Source of the DNA: Azophilus sp965220425
Lineage (GTDB): Bacteria > Pseudomonadota > Gammaproteobacteria > Pseudomonadales > Azotimanducaceae
Assembly: GCA_965220425.1 (NCBI GenBank)
Contig: OZ244830.1
Coordinates: 2,418,001-2,482,000, forward strand
DNA: 64,000 bases
Direction of reading: 5' to 3'
This document shows, in pieces, positions 52,298 through 61,222 of this stretch. Both the position numbers and the translations under genes were made by a program. The notes beneath the pieces are model-generated. The model saw only the letters and a program-made list of their open reading frames with translations, did no database searches and was not told the origin of the DNA. Position 1 is the stretch's first letter, and every line of letters begins with the position of its first letter.

Positions 52298-52414
52298 TAG
52301 CCCGAATCGCTCACCAACTTCCTGCTGCGGACGCCGATGCATCGCGTAAGCGCGGCCACGTTTACACGGCGCCTCGACGCCCTCGCGACGAAAGTCGGTG
52401 AGCGATGCGGGCTA
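52298..52414. mobile_element. Element C: 117-bp inverted-repeat element
   Basis: Left end TAGCCCGAATCGCTCACCAA and right end ...GGTGAGCGATGCGGGCTA match as inverted repeats over 23 bases with two mismatches. The interior GAGGGCGTCGAGGCGCCG-type sequence (complement) is shared with relics at 5963-6015 and 55794-55842. Its terminal CTA is the stop codon complement of the VWA/TonB_C gene on the minus strand. Non-coding and non-autonomous. Confidence 0.75.
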
Positions 52415-54037
52415 ATAGTAGTCGATGTGGGACACCACGGTCTGGCACGAAGGCATGGGCGCACCGCGGCATTTCCGAACGTAGTCAAAGGTCGCGATAC
52501 GCTCCTGACGCCGGACGCAAGATTCCTCGTCGCCGGTCGGAAAATCGAATGTCCAGGATTTCACGACGTTCAGGGTGTCTTGTGCGAGCGCATCGAAGTT
52601 CCGGGCATCGACGGCGCTGGAGCGTTCCGCGACGAGGACCACTTCCCCGTCCACGGTAGCGCCCGCCCGGTCGACCGCGTAACGCACGGCGACGGTGGCC
52701 CCACCGTAGTTGACCCGGCGCCCTGTCGGATAGCGATTGGCCGTCAGAACATCGGTGTATCGCGGCTGCAATCGCAGATCGCACGGCGGTGGCGCTTGGG
52801 CTTCGGGTACGGGCCGCGATACCGGGGCGGGAACGGTCGCGGTCTCGGGTGGTTGCATTGCGCTTTGGGACGCTCCCCGCGGCTCATCGTTCGCGGGGCG
52901 CGACGAAACAGGTTGGAGTTCCTCTTCAGGCAGGCGTTGCCGTTCGCTCCCGAGCGTTTGTTCACGGCGCCGCAGTTCGCGCTCCCGCTGGATACGCTCG
53001 CTTGCCTGCGCCTCGCGGCGCTGTCTCTCGCGTTTTGAGGCTTCGATCTCTTCGGTCACCTCGGCCAACTGACTTTCGGCTTCCAGGCGTCGACGGTGGA
53101 GTTCTTCGCGTTCCCCGGCCGCGGACTCGGTCTGGTCGGCCAGATTCATCAACGTGACGGCGGCGTAGGAGGGTAGCGGCGGCTGATTTTCGAAGACCAT
53201 CTGGACGCCACCGAAGAAATCGCGCCAAAATTGCTGGTGGACGCGTTTGGCACGAGGCGGTTCGGTCAGGCCCTGGCGCGGTACGTAGAATATCTTCGCG
53301 CGAAGGTCTGTCGCCGCATACGAGCGGCGGGGTGCGCCGCGCGTTGCGCGCCGGGAGGCGAACTCGTCGAACCGCCAGCCGGTCCATCCCATTTCCAACT
53401 GCGAGTACCAGTCGGCGTGCTGAAGCATGTCCGAGTATACGTAAAGCGACGGGGTTCCGGGGCGGCGCGCGAACGCACGCATGGTCTCCTCGAGCGCCTC
53501 GGCGAGATAGGCGTTGGCGACGGGCGGCGCGGCGGCGCGCGCCGCGAGGGCACGCACGCGTTTTTCGAGGTCGCCGCGCCGGGAGCAGAACCGGCTCGCA
53601 AGGGCGCGCAGCCCGGGCGCGAGTTGAGCGGGCAGATCCTCGCAATCGCGGAATGTCCGGCGTTGGTCCTTGGCGGTCTCGACGGACAAATCCGAATTGT
53701 CATACGGTTTGCAGAGGCGGTCGACCGGATAAGTGGGCAACTCTGGGTTGCCGGCGAGCGCAACTACCCGGAGTTCCGTGCCAGCACCCAGTTCCAGGGT
53801 AATTCGACGCAGAATCGCGCCGAGCGGGGAGGGGTTGTAAAGCGGTTTCTGCAAGTCGATCAGAAAGGTCGCGCTAACCGCGATCTCGTCCGGGTCGGTT
53901 GGACACAGGTCGCTGTCGCGTTCCGACGGCTCGACCGATTCCCCCACATAGAACCAAAGGAGCGAGGCCACGATCGCCACTGCAACGAGCGGCAACAGAA
54001 ACCAGTGCGCACGTGGGCCGCCGGGCGGGTCGACCAT
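52412..54037 (-). CDS. VWA-like/coiled-coil/TonB_C membrane protein, paralog 3
   Basis: Full-length paralog of 11671-13257 (541 residues from ATG 54037; an in-frame GTG lies at 54064). It has an N-terminal TM (FLLPLVAVAIVASLLWFYV), DLCPTDPDEIAVSATFLIDL, LYVYSDMLQHADWYSQLEMG, FYVPRQGLTEPPRAKRVHQQ, a coiled coil (about 310-370) and a TonB_C domain (about 430-520) with VAVRYAVDRAGATVDGEV and VKSWTFDFPTG. The last residues (SCQTVVSHIDYY) end at a TAG formed by element C. It lies downstream of cassette B, as paralog 2 lies downstream of cassette A. Confidence 0.8.
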   Translation of the reverse strand: MVDPPGGPRAHWFLLPLVAVAIVASLLWFYVGESVEPSERDSDLCPTDPDEIAVSATFLIDLQKPLYNPSPLGAILRRITLELGAGTELRVVALAGNPELPTYPVDRLCKPYDNSDLSVETAKDQRRTFRDCEDLPAQLAPGLRALASRFCSRRGDLEKRVRALAARAAAPPVANAYLAEALEETMRAFARRPGTPSLYVYSDMLQHADWYSQLEMGWTGWRFDEFASRRATRGAPRRSYAATDLRAKIFYVPRQGLTEPPRAKRVHQQFWRDFFGGVQMVFENQPPLPSYAAVTLMNLADQTESAAGEREELHRRRLEAESQLAEVTEEIEASKRERQRREAQASERIQRERELRRREQTLGSERQRLPEEELQPVSSRPANDEPRGASQSAMQPPETATVPAPVSRPVPEAQAPPPCDLRLQPRYTDVLTANRYPTGRRVNYGGATVAVRYAVDRAGATVDGEVVLVAERSSAVDARNFDALAQDTLNVVKSWTFDFPTGDEESCVRRQERIATFDYVRKCRGAPMPSCQTVVSHIDYY

Positions 54038-54191
54038 GGAACGGGAGGGGCCGCTACGGATCACATGAGGCCTTCGGCGGTTGTAGACGCGACCGACACC
54101 GTCTGTCCCGCGGGCTGCGTGACATCTCGCACGTCCGCGACCCGCACGATCGCACTTGCGACGGGACTCGAAGAACCTCCTGCACCAACGC

Positions 54192-54361
54192 TAGCCCGCA
54201 TATCTCACCAAGGGCCGCGATGATCGCGCGGGCAAAAGTCCAGCGAGGGCGCGGCCAGCGCAGTCCGTGCCGGGCAGAATCTCCAAAAAAGCGAAGGTAC
54301 CTGATTGAAACGCAATGACATTCAGTGGCTCAACAAGCGGCTTGGTGAGATATGCGGGCTA
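54192..54361. mobile_element. Element B copy 4, internally deleted (170 bp)
   Basis: Both ends are intact (TAGCCCGCATATCTCACCAA ... TTGGTGAGATATGCGGGCTA) but about 125 internal bases are missing: GATGATCGCGC joins directly to GGGCAAAAG. The retained right part is close to the other copies. Confidence 0.85.
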
Positions 54362-54499
54362 GTGTGCGCCACCGTGCGGACGTTGCTCGCGTCAATGGTG
54401 GTATGGGCGAGGAACGGTGGAATGGTCGCCGTAGATTGAAAGATACGAAGCCCAATTCGGTACCGGCCGATACGCCTTGGCTGGTGGAGGAGGCGGCCC

Positions 54500-54600
54500 G
54501 CCAACGCGACGCGCGCCGTCGCCCGGGCCGAAAATCCGGTTGACGTCGATCACGTATCCCGGTGGAACAACGAAGACATGGTCTCCTTCAAGTCCCGCCG
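54500..54600 (-). pseudogene. Porin remnant of cassette B with internal deletion
   Basis: The minus strand encodes GLEGDHVFVVPPG joined in frame to YVIDVNRIFGPGDGAR. In the intact porin these segments (GLEGDYVFVLPPG and YVINVNRIFGPGDGAQ) are about 85 residues apart, so the intervening part was deleted, and the rest of the barrel is missing. It lies directly downstream of the helical-repeat gene, the porin position in cassette A. Confidence 0.7.
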
Positions 54601-54693
54601 ATACCGATGGTTCGTTCCGGCCCGTGCGGAGCCTATCCGTAACGGGGGCTCGGACATGACGCGCCACCGCTGAGAAAACTTTAGCCATTGGCA

Positions 54694-55713
54694 TCAGCTC
54701 ACCGCGGCTTCGGACATCAAGTCCAGGTTTCGAACAATCAGCAGAACAAGTGCGAAAACATCCCCGGGTTTCTTGCCCTGCGGCTCCGGGCCCTCGTCGC
54801 GCGGCACGTCGATGTCGAGATGCAACTTGATCCGCGCCATCTCCGCCAGGAGCATGTTGGTCGCGTCATAGACCTCCGAGGGGGTCACGCGTACCAGCGT
54901 CATGCTTGGCACGCCCGACGCATCCATGCCCAGTCTGGTCTGCAGGTTGATCACCTTGTACGTCGCGCGCAACACCTGCTGCGCCACATCGATCGGTCGC
55001 TTGGCCCCATCCATCACCGGCGCCTCAACCTTCAACGGCACTCTGAATTTCGCGGCGATCAGTTCCATCTCGTCCAGGATGAACGATGCGTTCCGAAAGA
55101 CATCGTTGGGCGTCAACGGCCGGCCACGCAGCCCGTCGAGCAGGAACGACGCATCCGCCAGGCTCTTGTAGACCGCGGAAGGCGTCTTGCTGCCAACCAG
55201 CGGCGCCGGCTCTATCTGGCGCTCGATGACCATCTGCGTCTTGATCTTGCGCACTTCATCGAGGATCGACTCGACGTTCCCCAACACGTCGCCGGGAACG
55301 ATTTCCTTGAACGGAACCTGGCCGATCGGCGCCGCGGGAACACCCAACCGCCGCTGTATCGCGCTGACCTTGGTCAAGACTTCCAGTGTCTTGACGTAGA
55401 CATGGACAGGAGCGCGGTCTTCCTGCAGTTCCGCCTCCGGCGGATAGTCATAGACACCCAACTCTTCCCGGAGAACGCCGATCTCGGCGATCAAGTCCTG
55501 GACCGCCCGAAAGACGTGACTGGGCGTCGCGCCCCGTCGGTCGAATTCCGCCTCTGTCGCCGACGGCGTACTGAACCAATTCAGGATCGAGTCGAGCCAA
55601 CTGTCTTCGCCCTGAGCGAACGCCGGGTGAGAAGCCAATGGGCTGGCCAACAGCAGCGTTGAACAAATGGCCATCGACATGCGGATGCGCCATTGCGGAA
55701 AGAATCCCATCAT
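54694..55713 (-). CDS. Exported helical-repeat protein, cassette copy B
   Basis: 339 residues, paralog of 35326-36345. Signal peptide (MAICSTLLLASPLASHPAFA), then the same eight repeats of about 38 residues (TPSHVFRAVQDLIAEIGVLR; APVHVYVKTLEVLTKVSAIQ; VPGDVLGNVESILDEVRKIK; TPSAVYKSLADASFLLDGLR; TPNDVFRNASFILDEMELIA; RPIDVAQQVLRATYKVINLQ; TPSEVYDATNMLLAEMARIK; KPGDVFALVLLIVRNLDLMS). GGAGG lies 10 bases before ATG 55713; the frame extends to 55758. The haem-protein gene lies upstream. High conservation between copies suggests selection on the protein. Confidence 0.8.
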   Translation of the reverse strand: MMGFFPQWRIRMSMAICSTLLLASPLASHPAFAQGEDSWLDSILNWFSTPSATEAEFDRRGATPSHVFRAVQDLIAEIGVLREELGVYDYPPEAELQEDRAPVHVYVKTLEVLTKVSAIQRRLGVPAAPIGQVPFKEIVPGDVLGNVESILDEVRKIKTQMVIERQIEPAPLVGSKTPSAVYKSLADASFLLDGLRGRPLTPNDVFRNASFILDEMELIAAKFRVPLKVEAPVMDGAKRPIDVAQQVLRATYKVINLQTRLGMDASGVPSMTLVRVTPSEVYDATNMLLAEMARIKLHLDIDVPRDEGPEPQGKKPGDVFALVLLIVRNLDLMSEAAVS

Positions 55714-55793
55714 TTCGCCAATTCCTCCATTTTGTTTGGCAACGGAAAATACACCCATCGATATCGGGAAAAATCGATGGAAACAGCGCTACC

Positions 55794-55842
55794 TGGCCCG
55801 CATCGCTTACCAACTTTCGTCGCGAGGGCGTCGACGGTTACT
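55794..55842. repeat. Relic of repeat family C
   Basis: TGGCCCGCATCGCTTACCAA then CTTTCGTCGCGAGGGCGTCGA matches one end of element C. It sits just after the stop of the haem-protein gene, and the opposite end is missing. Confidence 0.6.
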
Positions 55843-56410
55843 CATCGGTGAATATGCGGATGATGATGCCGCCCATGACGTCACCGAGCTTGAAGTCATC
55901 TCTCGGCGACCTGGGATGGCTGTTGTGGCATGCCACGCACGCTTCGACACTCGCCACATCGGCATAGACCGCGACCAGGCTCCGCCGACTGGTGAGACCT
56001 TGCTCCTCGGCATAGAAAGGCTCGGTGGGATTGGCTGCAACGAATTGAAGGCCTTGTTCTTCTATGGGCGTGATTGGGCCGTTCGCAAAGTTGATCGGGT
56101 CAAGAGAGCGCAACTGAAGCCAGTAGGCATCGGTGTTGCCCAGGAGTTCCTCCGCGCTCAAGCGGAACATTTGCGCGGGCAACGGCAGCCCCTTTTCGTC
56201 CAGGAAATGCTCCGAAGCGGTGATTACCGACTCTTTCATGGCAAGCCGCTGTACGACATCCCTCGTGTACGCTTTGCGATTGGCGAAAGCCAACTCGTAG
56301 AGCATGTCGGCAACCTGACGTTGCGGAATCCCGTCGCCGAGAGGCTCGGCGCTGATAGCGGCGGGCGAACCGAGGATCAGAATCATGGCTGTGATCGATA
56401 CCAGTCGCAT
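55838..56410 (-). CDS. DUF3365/Tll0287-like exported c-type haem protein
   Basis: A 190-residue protein with signal peptide (LVSITAMILILGSPAAISA), a helical sensor-like domain (ADMLYELAFANRKAYTRDVV; GLPLPAQMFRLSAEEL; GLQFVAANPTEPFYAEEQGL) and the haem motif CVACH near the C-terminus, followed by NSHPRSPRDDFKLGDVMGG, as in Tll0287/DUF3365 proteins. These are usually redox or gas sensors or domains of signalling proteins; here it is free and periplasmic. ATG 56410 has GGGAG six bases upstream. It precedes the helical-repeat gene on the same strand (gap 124 bases). Confidence 0.83.
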   Translation of the reverse strand: MRLVSITAMILILGSPAAISAEPLGDGIPQRQVADMLYELAFANRKAYTRDVVQRLAMKESVITASEHFLDEKGLPLPAQMFRLSAEELLGNTDAYWLQLRSLDPINFANGPITPIEEQGLQFVAANPTEPFYAEEQGLTSRRSLVAVYADVASVEACVACHNSHPRSPRDDFKLGDVMGGIIIRIFTDE

Positions 56411-56557
56411 TGACATCTCCCGATGACGAAGTGATTTGGATGGCGGTGGAGCTTGGCGGACCCATGCCGGCCTACGAATCCGGGAGGCACGCACAGGACC
56501 CGTCGGCGGCGATTCGAGCGTGACCCGGCAGTGCCGGGATAACGGTAGTCATTGGCA

Positions 56558-56748
56558 TCAGTTCACCGCAACTTCGGACATCAAGTCCAGGTTTCGAACA
56601 ATCGGCAGAACAAGCGCGAAAACGTCCGTGGGTTTCTTGCCCCGCGGATTCGGGCCTTCGTCTCGCGGCATGTCGATGTCGAGATGCAACTTGATCCGCG
56701 CCATCTCCGCCAGGAGCATGTTGGTCGCGTCATAGGCCTCCGATTCGA
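56558..56748 (-). pseudogene. 3'-end duplicate of the helical-repeat gene
   Basis: About 190 bases are a diverged copy of 54688-54875: ATNMLLAEMARIKLHLDIDM and DVFALVLPIVRNLDLMSEVA are readable with a stop at 56558-56560. Similarity ends abruptly at about 56748. It lies upstream of the haem-protein gene of cassette B, implying a further cassette copy once stood there. Confidence 0.7.
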
Positions 56749-57201
56749 AGAATAATATTCCGCCAAACGGGTCGCCAACCGTATATTGCGGTAGTCGGCC
56801 ATCAATATCCGGTAGCGCGCCAACCGAGTTCCCGCGCGTCAGACGCTACCGGAGTCAGTAGGGGCAGTCCGCGGAAGGTACGCACCGAGCGCCACGCGTT
56901 CCCCGGCGGTGTCGTGGAGCATCCGAATTTGCGATCGCCGGGACCCGGAAATCCGGTTCAGTGCGGTGAAATCCCCAAACGGGGCCGTGCCGCAACGTCC
57001 TGCCTCGGCGGATTGAGTCCGAGCTTGGCAACGGTCGGCGCCGTTTGCAGTATGATGGCGCCGCGTGCATCGACCGGGATGGTCGGATGTACGAACGGTC
57101 TGTTGAGGGGAACCCGGCGTCCGAGGCGGAAATCAGCGAGTAGTCCGCCGCGGGAGCGCGCCAAAGCCCTGCTGTCTGCCTGATCGCCCCCAAATTTTCG
57201 G
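56749..57201. other. Region upstream of the truncated LuxR gene
   Basis: No gene seen in 453 bases. The last part (AAGCCCTGCTGTCTGCCTGA near 57161) resembles the sequence just upstream of the intact LuxR gene 1 (CCTGTTGTCTACCTGATC near 42855), so the duplicated unit includes the promoter side. Confidence 0.5.
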
Positions 57202-59757
57202 ATGACTACTGCCAGGAAAGTGCCGTCTTTTCTCCGGATGAACCGGTTTCCGACATCGGCGACCGCGCCGTTACTGCAAGCCTCCAAGGCGACGCTTCCC
57301 CGGCGCGTTGAAGGCTATTTGCACCGCCAGCGACTGGTGCAGCGCTGCCAGCCTCTCAACACGCGGCTCGCTGTCTTGCAGGCGCCATGCGGTTTTGGCA
57401 AGACGGCGCTGCTCAACGATATCTGTCACCGCGTGCGGGACCGGGGCGCCGTGGTAGCTTGGCTGCGAACCGGCGAAGAGATTTCGGGCGACCTCCTGTT
57501 GGACTATCTTGCCTACGCCTTCGTGCGAGGAGGTCTGGAACTATCCGGCCTGCGCCAGCCGTGGACGGACGACCGGCATTCGCGGCAGGCGGGTTACCGG
57601 CTGGGGCTGTCGATGCGGGCGATAGAGAACTACGGCAAGCCCTGTCTGCTCGTCCTGGACGAAGTCGAGCCTCTCGATTCGTCCGGAGCAGTTATGATTG
57701 TCGACTTGCTGCTGCGCTCGGGTCCGCGCAACCTCCACTTTGCGATGGCCATGCGGTCGAACCCGCGCGGACTCGATCTGGCCACCGCCATACGCGATCG
57801 CCAGGGCTCGATCCTTACTGCCGACGACCTGCGTTTCTCGTACCCGGAGATTGCACTGTTCATGGGTAGCCCGTTAACGCGTGAGCAACTCGCCTCGGCA
57901 GCGGAACGCACGGAAGGCTGGCCAGCCGCCTTGCGCATGCACCGAACCCTTGAGGGCATCGGGGAAGGGTCGGGCGCCTCGGGCGAGATGCCGGGATACC
58001 GGGAGACGGTCGCAGAGTTTCCGGGTGCGCGCCTGACGCGCGATCTCGACGGCGACAGCCGCGAATTTCTGCTCGATGTCGCCTTGTTCGACACCCTCGA
58101 TCCATCGCTTGTGGACGAAGTGTTGCCAGGCGAACGTTTCGAATGCCGAACCGAGGTTCTGTCGAAGCTGCAGGGTCTTTTTCGACCCGTCGATCCGGGT
58201 GGCCAGGTGTTGCGCCTGCATCCCATGGCGAGGGAATACTGCAGGCTGCGGCGTCTTCGGGAAGATGCCGGCCGCTTTCGGCAGTTGCACCGCCGGTTGG
58301 CCACGGCGATGGTGCGGCGCGGCAATCTCAACGACGCGTTGCGGCACGCCGGAGAAACGGGCGACGACAGGCTGTGGGGCAGAATTCTGGAAGAAAGCGG
58401 CGCTGTGAGCCTGGTGCTGAAGGTTGGAGTCGAACAGTTTCTGCGCACCAGTCGCCATCTCGGTTCGGCACTCTCCGCTGTCTATCCGCGGCTGGCGCTG
58501 ATGCGTTGCATCGCGCTGCTCCTGGAGGGCAGCATGGATGACGCGTGGGCGCTTTTCGAGCGAGTCCGGAAAAGTACCCGGGACTTCGAGCAAGATCGCG
58601 AAGGCGGCGACTTCCGGGCGCTCCGTGTTGAAGGGGCCGTTGCGCGATCGGTCATGTCGGCTTGCGCCTGCCGGTCCATCGGTGACGCCAGGGTGAGCCA
58701 GTCGCTGGAGGAAGTGGCGTCGCTTGCGCAGGACGACGGGCTCCCGCCGGCGCTTCGCGGGAGCCTGTATGCGGTTCTTGCCGTCGCCGATCATCAACTG
58801 GCGCGATTCGAACTCAGCCGGCGGCGAGGGGCCCGGGCAAAGGAATATTTCGTTCTTTCCGACTCGGTTCATGGCAGGTGTCTGATCGACTTGCAGGGCG
58901 GCGTCGTCGCGATGGCTCAGGGCCGCGTCCACGATGCAATGGCTGCGTACACCCGCAACGGGCCAACCACGATAGCCAAAATCCTGCTGGCGGAACTGCA
59001 TATCGAACGCAACCGGAATGAGTTCGAGTCGACCTGGACCGCCGAGGAGTGCACGGGCCTCCGTGATGTCAGGGGGTGGTTCGATGTCCATGCGGCTGCT
59101 CACGGCAACCAAGTGGCATTGGCGTTCGAGAAGGCTGGGTTCGATGCCGCGCTGGGCGTTCTCGAAGATTCGCTCGGGTGTGCCGTGCGCAGGAATCTTC
59201 CCAGCCTGCAGCGGCTCCTGTCCGCGCAACGGGTTTCGTATCTGGCGGCGGCGGGACAGGTAGAGGCGGCGCGTCGAGCGTGGGAGTCGGCCGGATTGCC
59301 GGAGCGCCTTTCCGATCAATTGAACCTCGACCGGCAAAGTTGGCGGGAAATGGAGGCCATCGCCTGCGCGCGGATCGGTTTGCTGGGCGCCGAAGAGGAG
59401 TTCGACACCGCGCGCCGAGTGGCGTTGAGTTTGCGAAACACCGCTCGGGAGCGCGGTCTGACGCGGACACTGATGCGATGCCTCGCCGAGTGGATTGGGC
59501 TGGAATGCCGAGCGATGAACCTCGATGGTGCGGTAGCGCGACTTCAGGAATTCCTGCACCGGTTCCGACTGGCGGACTATTCGAGGCCGCTGATGCGCGA
59601 CCGCCGCCTCAGCGTCCGGGTGCTGCGGCGATTGCTCGATATGGAACTCGATTCCGACACCCGGGGCCATGCCGAGTCGCTGCTTGACGAAATGGGCGAA
59701 CCAGGGAGAGCTACCCCATCTCCACCACTGTGCCCTGGTTGCTGGCTGGCAAAGTGA
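57202..59757 (+). CDS. MalT-type STAND LuxR regulator 3, lacking the HTH domain
   Basis: An 851-residue paralog of 42884-45610, aligned from the N-terminus (FLRMNRFPTSATAPLLQASK) through Walker A (LQAPCGFGKTALLND), Walker B (CLLVLDEVEPLD) and the helical repeats to HAESLLDEMGE. The C-terminal LuxR HTH (about 65 residues) is absent; the frame ends in RATPSPPLCPGCWLAK, which comes from a different reading frame of a paralog 2-like 5' end. It cannot bind DNA like its relatives and may be a decaying gene or a dominant regulator of the other two. Confidence 0.8.
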   Translation: MTTARKVPSFLRMNRFPTSATAPLLQASKATLPRRVEGYLHRQRLVQRCQPLNTRLAVLQAPCGFGKTALLNDICHRVRDRGAVVAWLRTGEEISGDLLLDYLAYAFVRGGLELSGLRQPWTDDRHSRQAGYRLGLSMRAIENYGKPCLLVLDEVEPLDSSGAVMIVDLLLRSGPRNLHFAMAMRSNPRGLDLATAIRDRQGSILTADDLRFSYPEIALFMGSPLTREQLASAAERTEGWPAALRMHRTLEGIGEGSGASGEMPGYRETVAEFPGARLTRDLDGDSREFLLDVALFDTLDPSLVDEVLPGERFECRTEVLSKLQGLFRPVDPGGQVLRLHPMAREYCRLRRLREDAGRFRQLHRRLATAMVRRGNLNDALRHAGETGDDRLWGRILEESGAVSLVLKVGVEQFLRTSRHLGSALSAVYPRLALMRCIALLLEGSMDDAWALFERVRKSTRDFEQDREGGDFRALRVEGAVARSVMSACACRSIGDARVSQSLEEVASLAQDDGLPPALRGSLYAVLAVADHQLARFELSRRRGARAKEYFVLSDSVHGRCLIDLQGGVVAMAQGRVHDAMAAYTRNGPTTIAKILLAELHIERNRNEFESTWTAEECTGLRDVRGWFDVHAAAHGNQVALAFEKAGFDAALGVLEDSLGCAVRRNLPSLQRLLSAQRVSYLAAAGQVEAARRAWESAGLPERLSDQLNLDRQSWREMEAIACARIGLLGAEEEFDTARRVALSLRNTARERGLTRTLMRCLAEWIGLECRAMNLDGAVARLQEFLHRFRLADYSRPLMRDRRLSVRVLRRLLDMELDSDTRGHAESLLDEMGEPGRATPSPPLCPGCWLAK

Positions 59758-59775
59758 CGGCTCCCGCGCGAACGC
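59709..59775 (+). pseudogene. 5'-end relic of a LuxR regulator 2 paralog
   Basis: In a frame shifted relative to the preceding gene the DNA encodes SYPISTTVPWLLAGKVTAPA, matching residues about 25-45 of regulator 2 (EKYPISTTAPWLLAAKVTAPA). Similarity stops at about 59775. The truncated regulator 3 was therefore once followed by a regulator 2 copy, and a deletion fused the two. Confidence 0.75.
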
Positions 59776-59866
59776 TTACGCGAATGTAGTGCCATACGCG
59801 CGATTTTTACAACCTAACCAATTGATATAAAACCATTTATTTTTTACGTTGGTAATCTTGGGTCAG

Positions 59867-61051
59867 TCAATCCGGCAGTCCCAGCACCCGCTTGGCGATG
59901 ATGTTGAGCTGAATCTCCTTGGTGCCGCCGGCAATGGTGAGCGCCTTCTGGCGCAGCCAGTTCCGGGTCGCCTCGATCTCGTCGGCCTCGAACGATTCGC
60001 CGTTCCAGCCGATGCCCCGAGCGCCCATGGCCGCGAGCAGCAGTTCGTGACCTTCCTGGGCGTGCAGGGCGCCGGAGAGCTTCACGGCGGACGAGGCGAA
60101 ACCGGGCGCCCGCGCCTGCATCTCCTCGATGACGCGCCGCTGGGTGAGTTGCTGCGCCAGACCGTTCTGTTGGTAGCGGATCAACCGGTCGCGGATGTGC
60201 GCATCCGCGAGCTTGCCGTTGCGCCGTGCAACGTACCGGGCGACCCGTTCGGGCATGCGGCTCGTGGCGGTGCGTCCGCCCTGGGATCCGGAGATGTTGA
60301 TGCCGGCATGGGTCGAGCGTTCGAACTGGAGCAGGCGCTTGCCCACGGTCCAGCCGTTGTTGACCCCGCCCACGGCATCGTCTGCCCGGGCCATGGCGTT
60401 CTCGAACAGTGTTTCGTTGAATGGCGAGGCGCCGGAGATCAGCCGGATGGGATTGACCCGCACACCCGGCTGGTCCATGTCCACCAGGATCAGGCTGATG
60501 CCCTGGTGCTTGGGGCGGTCGGGGTCCGTGCGGGCGAGCACGAAGATGTAGTCGCAGTCCATGGCATCGGATGTCCAGGTCTTGCGGCCGTTGATGATGT
60601 AGCGGTCGCCGTCGAGCACGGCGCGGGTGGAAAGGCTCGCCAGGTCCGAGCCGGCCCCCGGTTCCGAATAGCCCATCGCCCAGCCCCCTGCACCGCGCGC
60701 GATTCCCGGCAGCCACCGGGCCTTCTGGCTCTCGCTGCCGAGTTCGAGCAGGGTCGGGCCGATGTAGTTGACGCCCCGCCCGGTCAGAGGCGTGCGGGCG
60801 CCGATGCGCTTCAGTTCTTCGATCAGTACCCGGTACTCGTCCCGGGTGAGCTCGGCGCCCCCGTATTCCCGGGGCCAGGTCGGTACCGTCCAGCCCCGTT
60901 CCGACATCCGCGAAAGCCACAGCCGGGTGTCGGGTTCGAGTTCGACCTTGCTGCTGCCCCAGGCGATCTGGCCCAGGCTCCGGGCGCCTGGCGGACAGTT
61001 CTCCTCCAGCCAGGCGCGGGTTTCCCGGCGCCAGCCGGTGAGGCCGCTCAT
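59867..61051 (-). CDS. Acyl-CoA dehydrogenase family protein
   Basis: FAD-dependent alpha,beta-dehydrogenation of an acyl-CoA (substrate unknown). The 394-residue protein has the family layout: N-terminal helical domain (WPREYGGAELTRDEYRVLIE), the central beta domain (GWAMGYSEPGAGSDLASLST; IINGRKTWTSDAMDCDYIFV) and the C-terminal helical domain (GGVNNGWTVGKRLLQFERS; IAGGTKEIQLNIIAKRVLGL). Start ATG 61051. Divergent from the TPP enzyme gene with a 171-base gap; the two may serve one catabolic route. Confidence 0.93.
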   Translation of the reverse strand: MSGLTGWRRETRAWLEENCPPGARSLGQIAWGSSKVELEPDTRLWLSRMSERGWTVPTWPREYGGAELTRDEYRVLIEELKRIGARTPLTGRGVNYIGPTLLELGSESQKARWLPGIARGAGGWAMGYSEPGAGSDLASLSTRAVLDGDRYIINGRKTWTSDAMDCDYIFVLARTDPDRPKHQGISLILVDMDQPGVRVNPIRLISGASPFNETLFENAMARADDAVGGVNNGWTVGKRLLQFERSTHAGINISGSQGGRTATSRMPERVARYVARRNGKLADAHIRDRLIRYQQNGLAQQLTQRRVIEEMQARAPGFASSAVKLSGALHAQEGHELLLAAMGARGIGWNGESFEADEIEATRNWLRQKALTIAGGTKEIQLNIIAKRVLGLPD

Positions 61052-61222
61052 GATTGGGTCAGGCTCATCAAAGTGCTCTCACTGCTGAATCGATACCGGC
61101 TGTTGCACCCCGGGCGGTAATTCAGGCGGCTGGTCGACGCCGCTGGCGAATAGTCGGGCAAGCATAGATCATTGTCGTGGCGGCAAGCTATCATCGGCCG
61201 ACCACACAAAAGGAGCCGTGCA

